Below, one piece after another: positions 45,390 to 53,856 of a stretch of DNA of 64,000 bases. The translations under genes and the position numbers were made by a program. Location of the stretch: assembly GCF_002869745.1 (NCBI RefSeq), contig NZ_PNOS01000014.1, positions 1 to 64,000 on the forward strand. The letters are read 5' to 3'. This stretch comes from Oceaniglobus roseus (GTDB taxonomy: Bacteria; Pseudomonadota; Alphaproteobacteria; Rhodobacterales; Rhodobacteraceae). Below the pieces are notes generated by a model that worked only from the letters and a program-made list of their open reading frames with translations, was not told where the DNA came from and ran no database searches. Each line of letters opens with the position of its first letter. Position 1 is the first letter of the stretch.

Positions 45390-46309
45390 CAGAGCTCGTC
45401 GCGGCGCGGCGGGTTCGCGCCCGCCCGGCTGACTGTCACCGCCGCCGCGCGGACCCCCAGCGTCAGCGCATCGCGCACCGCGTCCTCGGGCAGGTTCCGC
45501 ACCCCGTCCCGCGTCAGCAGCCCCGCCTTGGACAGGGAGGCCAGCACGCCCGCGTTGAACGTGTCGCCCGCGCCGACGGTGTCGGCCACTGTCACCGGCG
45601 TCGCCGCGACCGAAACCGCGCCCGCGGCGATGAATCCCGTCGCGCCCTTCGCCCCTTCGGTGATGCAGACCAGGGACGGTCCCTTCTCCAGGATCCCGCG
45701 CGCCAGCCCGGCGATGTCGCCCGGCCCTTCCAGCCAGTGCAGGTCGTCGTCCGACAGCTTCACGATGTCCGACGCCGCCAGCATCCGCGCGATCCGCCCG
45801 CGATAGGCAGCCTCGTCGCGGATGAAGCCGGGGCGGATGTTCGGATCGCACATCACCACCCGCTGCCCCGCCTCGCGCCGGGCCAGCGCCTCGTAGGCCA
45901 TGCCGCAGGGATCCACCACCAGCGAGATGCCGCCGAAGAACAGCGCCTCGGTCTCCTCCCCGAGTTCCGGCAGGTTGTCGGGCGACAAAAGACGCCCCGC
46001 GGTGTTCTCGTCGTAGAAGGCATAGGTCGCCTGGCCCTCCACCAGCTTCACGAAGGCAAGCGTGGTGGGATGGTCCGACCGGTGGGCGGGGGCTGCATCG
46101 ACGCCGGAGGCCGCCAGCGTCTCGACCAGGATCTCGCCGAACATGTCGGTGGACAGGCCCGAGAAGAAGCCGGTCGCCACCCCCAGACGGCCAAGCGCGA
46201 TGGCGGTGTTGAACACGGCGCCCCCGGCGTGGGGCGCGAAGGCCGCTTCGCCCTCGGCGGTGGTCCGGGGCAGCATGTCGATCAGGGCTTCGCCGCAACA
46301 GAGGATCAT
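45389..46309 (-). CDS. PfkB-family carbohydrate kinase, probably fructokinase
   Basis: This 306-residue ribokinase-fold sugar kinase starts [14 protein letters not shown] and has the N-terminal substrate motif [15 protein letters not shown] and the C-terminal PfkB signature [15 protein letters not shown] with the catalytic Asp. The GEALIDMLP and DPNIRPGFI blocks fit fructokinases, but sugar specificity cannot be proven by reading. It overlaps dtd by one base. No sugar transporter is adjacent. Confidence 0.85.
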   Translation of the reverse strand: MILCCGEALIDMLPRTTAEGEAAFAPHAGGAVFNTAIALGRLGVATGFFSGLSTDMFGEILVETLAASGVDAAPAHRSDHPTTLAFVKLVEGQATYAFYDENTAGRLLSPDNLPELGEETEALFFGGISLVVDPCGMAYEALARREAGQRVVMCDPNIRPGFIRDEAAYRGRIARMLAASDIVKLSDDDLHWLEGPGDIAGLARGILEKGPSLVCITEGAKGATGFIAAGAVSVAATPVTVADTVGAGDTFNAGVLASLSKAGLLTRDGVRNLPEDAVRDALTLGVRAAAVTVSRAGANPPRRDEL

Positions 46310-46369
46310 CGGGGCTCTCCTTTCCGCTTGTTACACGGTGTTAGCGCCACCAGCGTTCCCGCGCCAGCC

Positions 46370-47458
46370 TCACCGGTTCTGCGCGTAGAAATAGCCGAAG
46401 ACGCCCGCCACAATCAGGCCCGCGATCACCGCCAGCGCGATCTTCACCGCCGACCACGGCCGCTCGCCCTGCACCCGGCCCGTCTGTCCGTTCACCACGA
46501 AGCGATAGGTGGTGCCCTTGTACTTGTAGGCCGCCAGCCACACCGGCAGCAGCACGTGCTTGAAGGTCACGTCCGAGATCCGCGTCTGGATGTCGTGGAT
46601 CCGCTGCCGGTCGCCGCCGATGTCGAAGCGCACGTCGCGTTCGATCTGGCGGTCCATGATTGCGCGCGCCTCGGTGAAGCCGTCGGTCAGCTCGACCTGA
46701 TAGGCCTCGGCCCGGAAACCCGCCAGGAAGGCCGGCGCATAGGGCGTCAGCGCCGTCAGGTCCCAAGGCTGGAGCGCATCGGTATAGGTCTTCGGCAGGG
46801 ATTTCGACGCCAGCACCAGCACGTCGTCGAAGAACCGCGCCACCCGGCCCGCGGCCGAGTACCAGCGCACCCGTTCCACCTGCACCGTCTCGCGTTTGCC
46901 GTCGCGCATGACGGTCTGCGTCTCGTAATAGACGATGCCGCGCTCGCCGCGATAATCGCTCTCGGTCCCGGCGTCGAAGGTCCAGTAGGGGACATAGATC
47001 CCCTGCATCCGCCGCCCCTTGCGGGCATACTCCGTGAGCCCGTTCGGCGCGAACCAGAGCGAGCCCAGCCAGTCCGTCATCGCCTGCCGCGCCTGCCCCT
47101 CGTCCAGCGCGAAGGGCACGAGACCGCGTGGCTTGATGTGGCGGTTGGCGCCGGTGCCGGTGACGACGGGCGTGGCGCAGAACGGGCATTCGGTGGCGTG
47201 GACGTCGGGCTTGAACCCGATCTCGGCACCGCAGTTCGGGCAGGAGGTGACGCGCGTCTCCTCCATCTCGGCCTCGGGCAGGCGCGCCTCGATCGCGGCG
47301 CGGAAGTCGAGTTCCCGGATCGGGGCCAGCTGCGGCTTCGGCCCGTTGACCGGCGTCTCGTTGCCGCAGTGATCGCAGACCATCAGGCCGCGGGCCGGGT
47401 CGAAGCGCATGTCGGCGCCGCAGGCGTCGCAGGGGAAGCGGTGTTCGGTCTTGTCCAT
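46370..47458 (-). CDS. membrane-anchored double zinc-ribbon protein
   Basis: This 362-residue protein has two N-terminal zinc ribbons (CDACGADMRF...CDHCG, about 10-32, and CPNCGAEIGF...CPFC, about 73-94), a long central domain with IYVPYWTFDAGTESDYRG and ISDVTFKHVLLPVWLAAYKYKG, and a C-terminal membrane helix (VKIALAVIAGLIVAGVFGYF). Database relatives are often mislabelled as PriA-like helicase; no helicase motif is present. It lies close to the SPFH and TelA genes on the same strand, as in many bacteria where such a zinc-ribbon gene accompanies an SPFH protein. Function unknown. Confidence 0.75.
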   Translation of the reverse strand: MDKTEHRFPCDACGADMRFDPARGLMVCDHCGNETPVNGPKPQLAPIRELDFRAAIEARLPEAEMEETRVTSCPNCGAEIGFKPDVHATECPFCATPVVTGTGANRHIKPRGLVPFALDEGQARQAMTDWLGSLWFAPNGLTEYARKGRRMQGIYVPYWTFDAGTESDYRGERGIVYYETQTVMRDGKRETVQVERVRWYSAAGRVARFFDDVLVLASKSLPKTYTDALQPWDLTALTPYAPAFLAGFRAEAYQVELTDGFTEARAIMDRQIERDVRFDIGGDRQRIHDIQTRISDVTFKHVLLPVWLAAYKYKGTTYRFVVNGQTGRVQGERPWSAVKIALAVIAGLIVAGVFGYFYAQNR

Positions 47459-47563
47459 GGGCTCAGGCGTGTATCCGGTAGAGGGGCAGGGGCCGCACGC
47501 GCGGCACAGGCAGGATGCCGGCGGCAGGGGTGCTTTGGCGCGCGGGCCGGGGCGGGCGCGCTG

Positions 47564-47884
47564 TCACGGACCCTCGGCGACGACCGGGACGGCGGCATAG
47601 AGGGACGGGTCGAGGTTGGCCAGGTTCACCCCTGCGCGGTCGAGACCGGTGTTCGGCAGCCAGTGCGTGACCGCGCCGCAGACGAGACAGCGGTGGAACT
47701 CGATCCGGCGGCTGGCGCGGAGGTAGACCTGGGTCTCGCCGGTCACGGTCACGCTCGACCGCCTGTAATATCCCCAGCGGGCGCCGATCCGCTGGCACCA
47801 GCCGCAGGGGCAGGCGTTGACCTCGTCCGGCAGGCCGGGCGCGGTCACGGTGACGGCGCCGCAGTCGCAGGTGACGGTCAGCAC
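47564..47884 (-). CDS. GFA-fold small zinc protein
   Basis: This 106-residue protein of the GFA (glutathione-dependent formaldehyde-activating enzyme-like) family has cysteine motifs CDCGAVTV (about 6-13), CPCGWCQRIGARWGYY (about 25-40) and CLVCGAVTHW (about 66-75) that bind structural and catalytic zinc in relatives. Glutathione or aldehyde metabolism is likely but unproven. It is 10 bp downstream of the SPFH gene on the same strand. Confidence 0.75.
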   Translation of the reverse strand: MLTVTCDCGAVTVTAPGLPDEVNACPCGWCQRIGARWGYYRRSSVTVTGETQVYLRASRRIEFHRCLVCGAVTHWLPNTGLDRAGVNLANLDPSLYAAVPVVAEGP

Positions 47885-47894
47885 TCCGGTTCCC

Positions 47895-49040
47895 TCACGC
47901 GCCGGGGGGCGGGGGCGGCGGCATGACGGTGAAGAGCTGCGCCAGCTCCGTCACCTCGCCCGCCCGTTTCCAGCCGTCCTGGCCTTGCGTCCAGACGTGG
48001 GTCTCCCGCGTCAGGCTGCCGTCGGTCACCATGCGCCCGAGGGCCGCCTTCGAGAACGGACCCCGCGTCGCGCCGTTCTCGGCGATGTGCCAGACATGCT
48101 CGACCGGCGGCGGCGGCGGCGGGGGCGGCGCGGCCATGCCGGATGCGGCCGCCGGGGCGGGGGCCGCGGGCGCCGCACGGGGGCCCCAGGGGCCCGCGTT
48201 CGCCATCTGCCCGCCCATCGCCATGCCAAGCCCGGCGCCCATCCCCGTCGCCATGGCCGAACCGGCGGCGCTGTCGGCATTGCCGAGCGCCTCGGCCGCC
48301 TGGAACTGGGTATAGCGGTTCAGGTCGCCCACCACCCCCATTGAGGTGCGCCGGTCCATCGCCGCCTCGACCGCCGGGGGCAGCGAGATGTTCTCGATGT
48401 AGAGCTCGGGGATCACCAGCCCGTAGGCGGCGATGGTCTCGGAGATCTTTCCGGCGACGAGCTTCCCCAGGTCCTCGGTGTTCGCCGCCATGTCGAGCAC
48501 GGGAATCCCGCTCGTCGCCAGCACGCGCGAGAACTCCTGCACGATGATGTTGCGGATCTGGAAGCTGATCTCGTCCATCGTGAACTCGCCGTCGGTGCCC
48601 ACGATCTCGGTCAGGAACCGACCCGGATCGCTGACCTTGACGCTGTAGGTGCCGAAGGCGCGCACCCGCGTCGGCCCGAACTCGGGGTCGCGCAGCATGA
48701 TTGGGTTCTTGGTCCCCCACTTCAGGTCCGCGAACCGGGTGGTGTTGACGAAGTAGATCTCGGACTTGAAGGGCGAGCGGAAGCCGTGGTCCCAGTGCTG
48801 GAGCGTCGTCAGGATCGGCATGTTGTTCGTCTCGAGCATGTAGAGCCCGGGGGTGAACACGTCGGCCAGTTGCCCCTCGTGGACGAAGACGGCGGCCTGC
48901 CCCTCGCGCACCGTCAGCTTGGCGCCATACTTTATCTCGTGGCCGTAGCGCTCGAACCGCCAGACCATGGTGTCGCGGGTGTCGTCGGTCCAGTGGATGA
49001 CGTCGATGAACTGTCCGGAGAGGAAATCGAAGATCGACAT
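47895..49040 (-). CDS. SPFH-domain protein with C-terminal GYF_2 domain
   Basis: This 381-residue soluble SPFH/band 7 protein begins MSIFDFLSGQFIDVIHW, the start of the YdjI/virion-core-like SPFH group, with the band-7 core over about 20-225 (KLTVREGQAAVFVHEGQ, GRFLTEIVGTDGEFTMDEIS). A Gly/Ala/Met-rich linker and seven-proline run lead to a GYF_2 (DUF4339) domain near 315-370 (VWHIAENGATRGPFSKAALG, WTQGQDGWKRAGEV), a peptide-binding module. The membrane scaffold role is inferred. It is preceded by four palindromes. Confidence 0.8.
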   Translation of the reverse strand: MSIFDFLSGQFIDVIHWTDDTRDTMVWRFERYGHEIKYGAKLTVREGQAAVFVHEGQLADVFTPGLYMLETNNMPILTTLQHWDHGFRSPFKSEIYFVNTTRFADLKWGTKNPIMLRDPEFGPTRVRAFGTYSVKVSDPGRFLTEIVGTDGEFTMDEISFQIRNIIVQEFSRVLATSGIPVLDMAANTEDLGKLVAGKISETIAAYGLVIPELYIENISLPPAVEAAMDRRTSMGVVGDLNRYTQFQAAEALGNADSAAGSAMATGMGAGLGMAMGGQMANAGPWGPRAAPAAPAPAAASGMAAPPPPPPPPVEHVWHIAENGATRGPFSKAALGRMVTDGSLTRETHVWTQGQDGWKRAGEVTELAQLFTVMPPPPPPGA

Positions 49041-49243
49041 CTCAGCAACCTCCCCGCCTGAACGTCCCCGCGCCCCCGGCGCGGCCCGGGAAGGTTCGCA
49101 GATCGTCTCTCATGGCTGTCTCCCACTGTCGCCCGACCCGCCCCGAAGGCCGGATCCTGCCCTGCCTTATAGCCCGTCGCGCCTGTCCCTGCCATCCGGT
49201 TTCCCGGACGCCCCGCGCGTGCCATCGCCCCCGACGCGGGGCG

Positions 49244-49395
49244 CCATTTTTCTTCAGAAAAATGGTCCGGTTTCCTTGAGGAAACCGGCACCCGCGCCCG
49301 AAAGACGGCGCGGCGGCCGGGGCGATGCGGGCCGCACGACTGGGGCGGGGCCGTTTTCCTGAAGGAAAACGGACCGGTTTCCTCAAGGAAACCGG
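49244..49395. repeat. two pairs of perfect palindromes
   Basis: CCATTTTT/AAAAATGG (49244-49265), CCGGTTTCC-TTGA-GGAAACCGG (49267-49288), CCGTTTTCC-TGAA-GGAAAACGG (49351-49372) and CCGGTTTCC-TCAA-GGAAACCGG (49374-49395). Stems are 8-9 bp; the second and fourth have identical stems and complementary loops. They fill most of the 49041-49404 gap, which holds no gene, and could terminate or attenuate transcription into the SPFH gene. Confidence 0.8.
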
Positions 49396-49404
49396 CCCCC
49401 GGCC

Positions 49405-50370
49405 TCAGCTGTCGCCGCCCAGAAGCTCCGCCGCGATCTCCTCGGCCACCGGGCGCGCTTCCTCCTCGCTCATGCCGACCCGCATCCGCGGGTCGTAGAG
49501 CATCTTCAGCATCAGCTCGTCCTGCGTCGTCAGCAGCGCGAACTCCTCGTCGTCGTTGAAGATCGAGGGTCGCGCCGAGGGGCTGTCGTTCGGCAGGCCC
49601 AGACCCTGCGCCAGCTCCTCGTGGATGCAGGAAAGCCGCAGCAGGTCGGGGTTCTCGGCGCGGATGAAGGCCACCGCGCTGGAATAGGCGCCGTCGCTGC
49701 CCGCCCGGGCGAAGACCACGCAGTAGTCGCGCTGCGGCAGCTCGGTGATGGTGCGCACGTCGGCCTCCGACAGGCCCGGCAGGCGCGTGCGCAGCACCGG
49801 GGCCAGCGCGCGCCGCTCGTCCTCGTTCATCACGAAGACGTGGAAGTTGCCGCCCCGCCCGACCTCGCTGATCGGCAGGCCGGTCACGCGCGACAGGCGC
49901 GCGGCATAGGCGGTGATCGCCGCGCGGTCCGCGGAGCGGATGCGGTTCGGCACCGTCTCGCCGAAATCCACCTGCATCCGCACCGGCGTCTCCCAGCGGC
50001 GCAGGACCGAGGGCGTGGTCCGCGCCACCAGCCCGCCGCCGACCCGCGCGTACTCGTCGTAGAGCGCGATCTTCAGGAAGTTCTCGACCAGCTGCCGCCG
50101 CCCGTAGGGCGTGTCGCGGCCGCCGCCGTCCTTGCGCAGCAGGCCCTGGGACAGAAGCCCCTTCTCGACCCGCGCATAGTACTTCTCGAGCACGAGGCTG
50201 TCCGACGAGCGCACCTCGGGCGGCGCCTCCGGCTTCGGCGGCGGGGCGGGCTGGAGGTTTTCCGGGCGGGCAGGGGGACGCGGCACCGGCGTCACCGGCT
50301 TCGCCACCTCGCAGCCCGCCACCGCGACGCCCAGCGTCAGGACCGCCGCCGCCCTCGACCAGCGCACCAT
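49405..50370 (-). CDS. DUF2927-domain lipoprotein
   Basis: A 321-residue lipoprotein with lipobox VAGC in LTLGVAVAGCEVAKP and a proline-rich linker. The DUF2927 domain follows, containing FFV-like NFHVFVMNEDERRALAPVL and the zincin-like block SCIHEELAQGLGLPNDSPSARPS, cited in part, then FNDDEEFALLTTQDELMLKMLYDPRM. HEE could coordinate metal, but the full HExxH is absent. It follows telA by 3 bp and is clearly cotranscribed. Function unknown. Confidence 0.75.
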   Translation of the reverse strand: MVRWSRAAAVLTLGVAVAGCEVAKPVTPVPRPPARPENLQPAPPPKPEAPPEVRSSDSLVLEKYYARVEKGLLSQGLLRKDGGGRDTPYGRRQLVENFLKIALYDEYARVGGGLVARTTPSVLRRWETPVRMQVDFGETVPNRIRSADRAAITAYAARLSRVTGLPISEVGRGGNFHVFVMNEDERRALAPVLRTRLPGLSEADVRTITELPQRDYCVVFARAGSDGAYSSAVAFIRAENPDLLRLSCIHEELAQGLGLPNDSPSARPSIFNDDEEFALLTTQDELMLKMLYDPRMRVGMSEEEARPVAEEIAAELLGGDS

Positions 50371-50373
50371 GGT

Positions 50374-51558
50374 TCAGCCTTTCGAAAGCGTGCCGGAGCC
50401 CGCGCCGTCGCTGCGGGACCGGGCGGCGGCGAGGGTCGACTTCAGCTCCGCCTCCATCGTCTTCAGATCCTGCTCGGCCGCGGCGCGCCGCGCCTTGCCC
50501 TCGTCGGCGATCTGCAGGCTCTCCTCGATCGTGGCGATCAGGTCGGCATTAGCTGCCTTCACCGCCTCGATGTCGAAAACGCCGCGTTCCATCTCGGCGC
50601 GCACGGTGCGGTTCGCGTCGCGCAGCTTCTTCGCGTTGGCCCGCAGAAGCTCGTTCGTCAGGTCGTTCGCGCCCTTCACCGCCTCCGCCGCCTCGCGGCT
50701 CCGCTGGATGGTCACCGCCTGCGCCAGCTGCGTCTCCCACAGGGGCACGGTGTTCACGAGGGTCGAGTTGATCTTCGTCACCAGCGACTTGTCGTTCTCC
50801 TGCACCAGCCGGATCGAGGGCAGCGACTGCATCGTGACCTGCCGCGTCAGCTTCAGGTCGTGCACCCGCCGTTCCAGGTCGTCCCGCGCCGCACGCAGGT
50901 CGCGCAGCTCCTGCGCCTCCATCACCCCCTCGGGATCGGCGGCGGCGGCGACCTCGGCCTCCTTCGCGGGAATCGTGTCGGCATCGAGCCGCCGGAGCTT
51001 CTCCTCTCCCGCCGCGATGTAGAGCGCGAGCTCGTCGTAGAAGGCCAGCGTCTTGTCATAGAGCATGTCGAGCGACTTGATGTCCTTCAGGAGCCTGTGC
51101 TCGTGCTCCAGCAGGTTGCCGGTGATCCGGTCGATCTGCGCCTGCACGTCCTCGTATCGCGCCACGAACTTCGCCATCGGCGCGGCGCGGCCCAGAAGCT
51201 TCTCCCACCAGGACCGGTCGCGGCGCACGTCCAGCTCGGAGATCGAGAAGCCCTTGATCGTCGAGACGATGTCGCGCAGCGAATCCCCCGCCGGGCCCAC
51301 GTCCTTGTTCCGGACGTCCGCCAGCATCGCCTGGCTGATCGTCTGCAACTCGGCCTGGGCCGCGGCGCCGAAGCCGACGATCGAGTTGGTGTCGGAGATG
51401 TCGATCTCCGCCACCCGCTTCTCGATCTCGGCGGCGACGGCGGGTTCCGCCTGTTCCAGCGGCACGACATCGGCCTTCGGTTCGGGCAGGATCACGGCGG
51501 CGGTCTCCTCCACCTCGGGGGTCTTCTCGGCGGCCTTGTGGCTGACGGTCTTGGACAT
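50374..51558 (-). CDS. TelA/KlaA-family toxic anion resistance protein
   Basis: This 394-residue, mostly helical cytoplasmic protein matches the TelA (PF05816) family, named for plasmid tellurite resistance and also linked to colicin and phage tolerance. Typical blocks are ADVRNKDVGPAGDSLRDIVSTIKGF, RDRSWWEKLLGRAAPMAKFVARYEDVQAQID (each cited in part), VNTVPLWETQLAQAVTIQR and the final TMEAELKSTL helix. Its actual function is not known in any organism with certainty. It lies between the XpaC-like gene (30 bp) and the DUF2927 gene. Confidence 0.85.
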   Translation of the reverse strand: MSKTVSHKAAEKTPEVEETAAVILPEPKADVVPLEQAEPAVAAEIEKRVAEIDISDTNSIVGFGAAAQAELQTISQAMLADVRNKDVGPAGDSLRDIVSTIKGFSISELDVRRDRSWWEKLLGRAAPMAKFVARYEDVQAQIDRITGNLLEHEHRLLKDIKSLDMLYDKTLAFYDELALYIAAGEEKLRRLDADTIPAKEAEVAAAADPEGVMEAQELRDLRAARDDLERRVHDLKLTRQVTMQSLPSIRLVQENDKSLVTKINSTLVNTVPLWETQLAQAVTIQRSREAAEAVKGANDLTNELLRANAKKLRDANRTVRAEMERGVFDIEAVKAANADLIATIEESLQIADEGKARRAAAEQDLKTMEAELKSTLAAARSRSDGAGSGTLSKG

Positions 51559-51588
51559 GGGCGAACGCTCCGGGTTGAATCGCTTGAA

Positions 51589-52485
51589 CTATTCTGCGGC
51601 GCGGGTGCGCACGCCTTCCTGCGCCAGGCGGTCGCGCAGCACCTCGATCTCGACGTCGAGGTCGGTGCGGTCCTCCACCAGCAGCTTCTCCATCCGCTGG
51701 GTGAATCCCTGCTCGAGATCCTTCAGCAGGGCAAAATAATCCTGCCGCGCCTTCGCGTCCTGGCTGCGGGAATAGAGGTCGGCGAACTTCACCGTCGCGT
51801 CCTTCGCGCCCAGAAGATAGACGCCGAGGTACTTGCGCGCGCCGGTCAGGTCGCGCGGATCCTCCTCGACCTGGCGGCACATCCTGCGCGCGGTGAGCTG
51901 GAACCGCTCGACCCGCGCCACCGCCTCGCGGTCCTTCGCGCGCAGGATCGCATCGTGCATCTCGCGCAGGTGCGCCTCGGCCTCGTCCACCACGGCCGCC
52001 ACCCGGTCGGCCTGGAAGCTGTCGACCCCCTCGGCGCCCTTGTCTCGCAGCGGATCTGCCCCGAAGGCGAGGAAATGCAGCCCGGCCCCCAGCACCGCGA
52101 AGATCGCGGGCGCGACCGGATCGCCGCCCAGCCCCGCGACGGCCAGGCCGAGCCCGGTCAGCACGCTCGCAAAGATCTTCCGCGGGATCGCCGGGCGCTT
52201 GGCGACGCTGCGCGCCGCGTAGGCTTCCTGCGCCAGCACGCCCTGCTTCGTCAGGTAGGCCGCGCCCATCAGGATGCCGAAGGCGACGAGGTTCAGCGCC
52301 AGCCCCACCGGCTCCTTCGCAAAGGCGAGCGGCAGCAGCGGGAAGGGGGCGATGAACAGCGCGTTGATCCGCCCGCCCGCGGCGCTGCGCCGCCTGCCTT
52401 CCCAGCCGGACGCACCGGACGCGGGACGCGGCGCCGCCTCCGGCGCACCGCCGGGGCTGTGCTTTCCGCCGTAGCGCTGCGCCAT
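51589..52485 (-). CDS. XpaC-like membrane protein
   Basis: This 298-residue protein belongs to the '5-bromo-4-chloroindolyl phosphate hydrolysis' (XpaC) family, which is regularly encoded beside telA. A basic N-terminus is followed by about four hydrophobic helices between 40 and 140 (INALFIAPFPLLPLAFA, LNLVAFGILMGAAYL) and a helical cytoplasmic domain (DPLRDKGAEGVDSFQADRVA). Despite the name, phosphatase activity is not established. It starts one base from the end of a small membrane protein gene. Confidence 0.78.
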   Translation of the reverse strand: MAQRYGGKHSPGGAPEAAPRPASGASGWEGRRRSAAGGRINALFIAPFPLLPLAFAKEPVGLALNLVAFGILMGAAYLTKQGVLAQEAYAARSVAKRPAIPRKIFASVLTGLGLAVAGLGGDPVAPAIFAVLGAGLHFLAFGADPLRDKGAEGVDSFQADRVAAVVDEAEAHLREMHDAILRAKDREAVARVERFQLTARRMCRQVEEDPRDLTGARKYLGVYLLGAKDATVKFADLYSRSQDAKARQDYFALLKDLEQGFTQRMEKLLVEDRTDLDVEIEVLRDRLAQEGVRTRAAE

Positions 52486-52486
52486 C

Positions 52487-52690
52487 TCAGGCGCCTCCCC
52501 AGATCGCGACGTAGAAGATCAGCGCGCAGAGCAGCACGAAGGACAGTTTCTGCATGAACCCGTTTCCCAAGTCATCCGTATGCACCCGGTCGCGCCCTGC
52601 GCGCGCCGTGGCCGACACGGCCCGGGTGACGCCCCAGGCCCCGTAGGCCAGCACCGCCAGCGCAAACGCCACGATCACAAATCTCGCCAT
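52487..52690 (-). CDS. small two-helix membrane protein
   Basis: This 67-residue protein has hydrophobic helices at about 3-20 (FVIVAFALAVLAYGAWGV) and 48-66 (LSFVLLCALIFYVAIWGGA) with a charged loop between. It has no recognised family. It is probably the first gene of the XpaC-TelA-DUF2927 operon, being one base upstream of the XpaC-like gene, so it is likely to be a membrane partner of that system. Confidence 0.65.
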   Translation of the reverse strand: MARFVIVAFALAVLAYGAWGVTRAVSATARAGRDRVHTDDLGNGFMQKLSFVLLCALIFYVAIWGGA

Positions 52691-52870
52691 CGGAGCCGCC
52701 CCCGTTCTTCCCGTGCCACGTTAATCCAAGCCGCCGGTGCTGCCCAGAGCATCGGCGGCGGCGCGCCGATGTCCGACGTGCCCCTGTGGAGATAACGGCG
52801 CAGGGTGCGGTTTTGAACGTGCCCGACACGAAAAAGCCGACGCCGTTGCCGCCCGGGCGCTGCCGTGGCG

Positions 52871-53716
52871 TCAGCGCTTCGGCCGGGCAGGGCCGTCGCC
52901 CTTGCGCTCGGGGCGGCGGGCGGGGCGCTGTGCGGCGCGCCCTTCGCCCGGGCGGCTGCGCTTCGGCTTCAGCCGCTCGGCGCCGCCTTCGCCCAGCTGG
53001 TCGCGCAGCACCCGCGCCTTGACCTCCTCCACCGCGCCGGGCTTAAGGTCGTTCAGCCGGAACGGCCCGTAACTGACCCGGATCAGCCGCGACACCGGCA
53101 GGCCGATCGACTCCATCGCGCGGCGGATCTCGCGGTTCCTGCCCTCGCGGATCCCCACCGTCAGCCAGGCGTTCGCCCCCTGCTGGCGGTCGAGCGTCAC
53201 CTCCATCGGCTGGAACTTCTCGCCTTCCAGCACCAGCCCCCGGCGCAGCGGCGCGAAGGACTCGTCCCTGGGATAGCCGTTGACCCGCACCCGGTACTTC
53301 CTGAGCCAGCCGGTCGAGGGCAGCTCCAGCCGCCGCTTCAGCGCCCCGTCGTTGGTCAGCAGCAGCAGGCCCTCGGAGGTGATGTCGAGCCGGCCGACCG
53401 ACATCACCCGCGGCAGCTCGGGCGGCAGGTTGTCGAACACCGTCTCGCGGCCCTTCTCGTCGCTCGCCGTCGTCACCAGACCCGCGGGCTTGTGATAGAG
53501 CCAGAGCCGCGCCGGTTCCGGTTCTTCCACCGGCTTGCCGTCCACGGTGATCCGGTCCGACGGCGTGACGTTCAGGGCGGGGCTGCTGATCGACTTGCCG
53601 TTGACCGTGACCCGGCCGTCCTCGATCATCCGCTCCGCCTCGCGGCGCGAGGCGACGCCGGCGCGGGCCAGGACCTTGGCGATGCGCTCGCCGGGCGGGG
53701 TGGGGGTGTCGCTCAT
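52871..53716 (-). CDS. rRNA pseudouridine synthase, RsuA/RluB family
   Basis: This 281-residue enzyme isomerises uridine in ribosomal RNA. An N-terminal S4 RNA-binding domain ([20 protein letters not shown], about 10-29) precedes the catalytic core with the active-site Asp in [19 protein letters not shown], plus [10 protein letters not shown] and [18 protein letters not shown]. Resemblance is closest to RluB (large subunit U2605). The C-terminal 45 residues are a basic, proline/arginine-rich tail, common in alphaproteobacterial versions. It is divergent from the dehydrogenase gene. Confidence 0.88.
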   Translation of the reverse strand: MSDTPTPPGERIAKVLARAGVASRREAERMIEDGRVTVNGKSISSPALNVTPSDRITVDGKPVEEPEPARLWLYHKPAGLVTTASDEKGRETVFDNLPPELPRVMSVGRLDITSEGLLLLTNDGALKRRLELPSTGWLRKYRVRVNGYPRDESFAPLRRGLVLEGEKFQPMEVTLDRQQGANAWLTVGIREGRNREIRRAMESIGLPVSRLIRVSYGPFRLNDLKPGAVEEVKARVLRDQLGEGGAERLKPKRSRPGEGRAAQRPARRPERKGDGPARPKR

Positions 53717-53856
53717 GTCCCTGCTCTAGCGTGCCGCGGCCTCCGGGGGAAGGGCATCGCGCGGCACGTCGCACTTTGCGTCGCCCCATGTCGCTTCTGG
53801 TGGCGACGGACCCCGCGGCCCGTGCCCTGACTGGCCGCGACAGGGGAGGACAGCGC

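Noticed and set aside
46370-47458. Primosomal helicase PriA
   Set aside because: Only zinc ribbons and a membrane helix are present; there are no Walker or helicase motifs.
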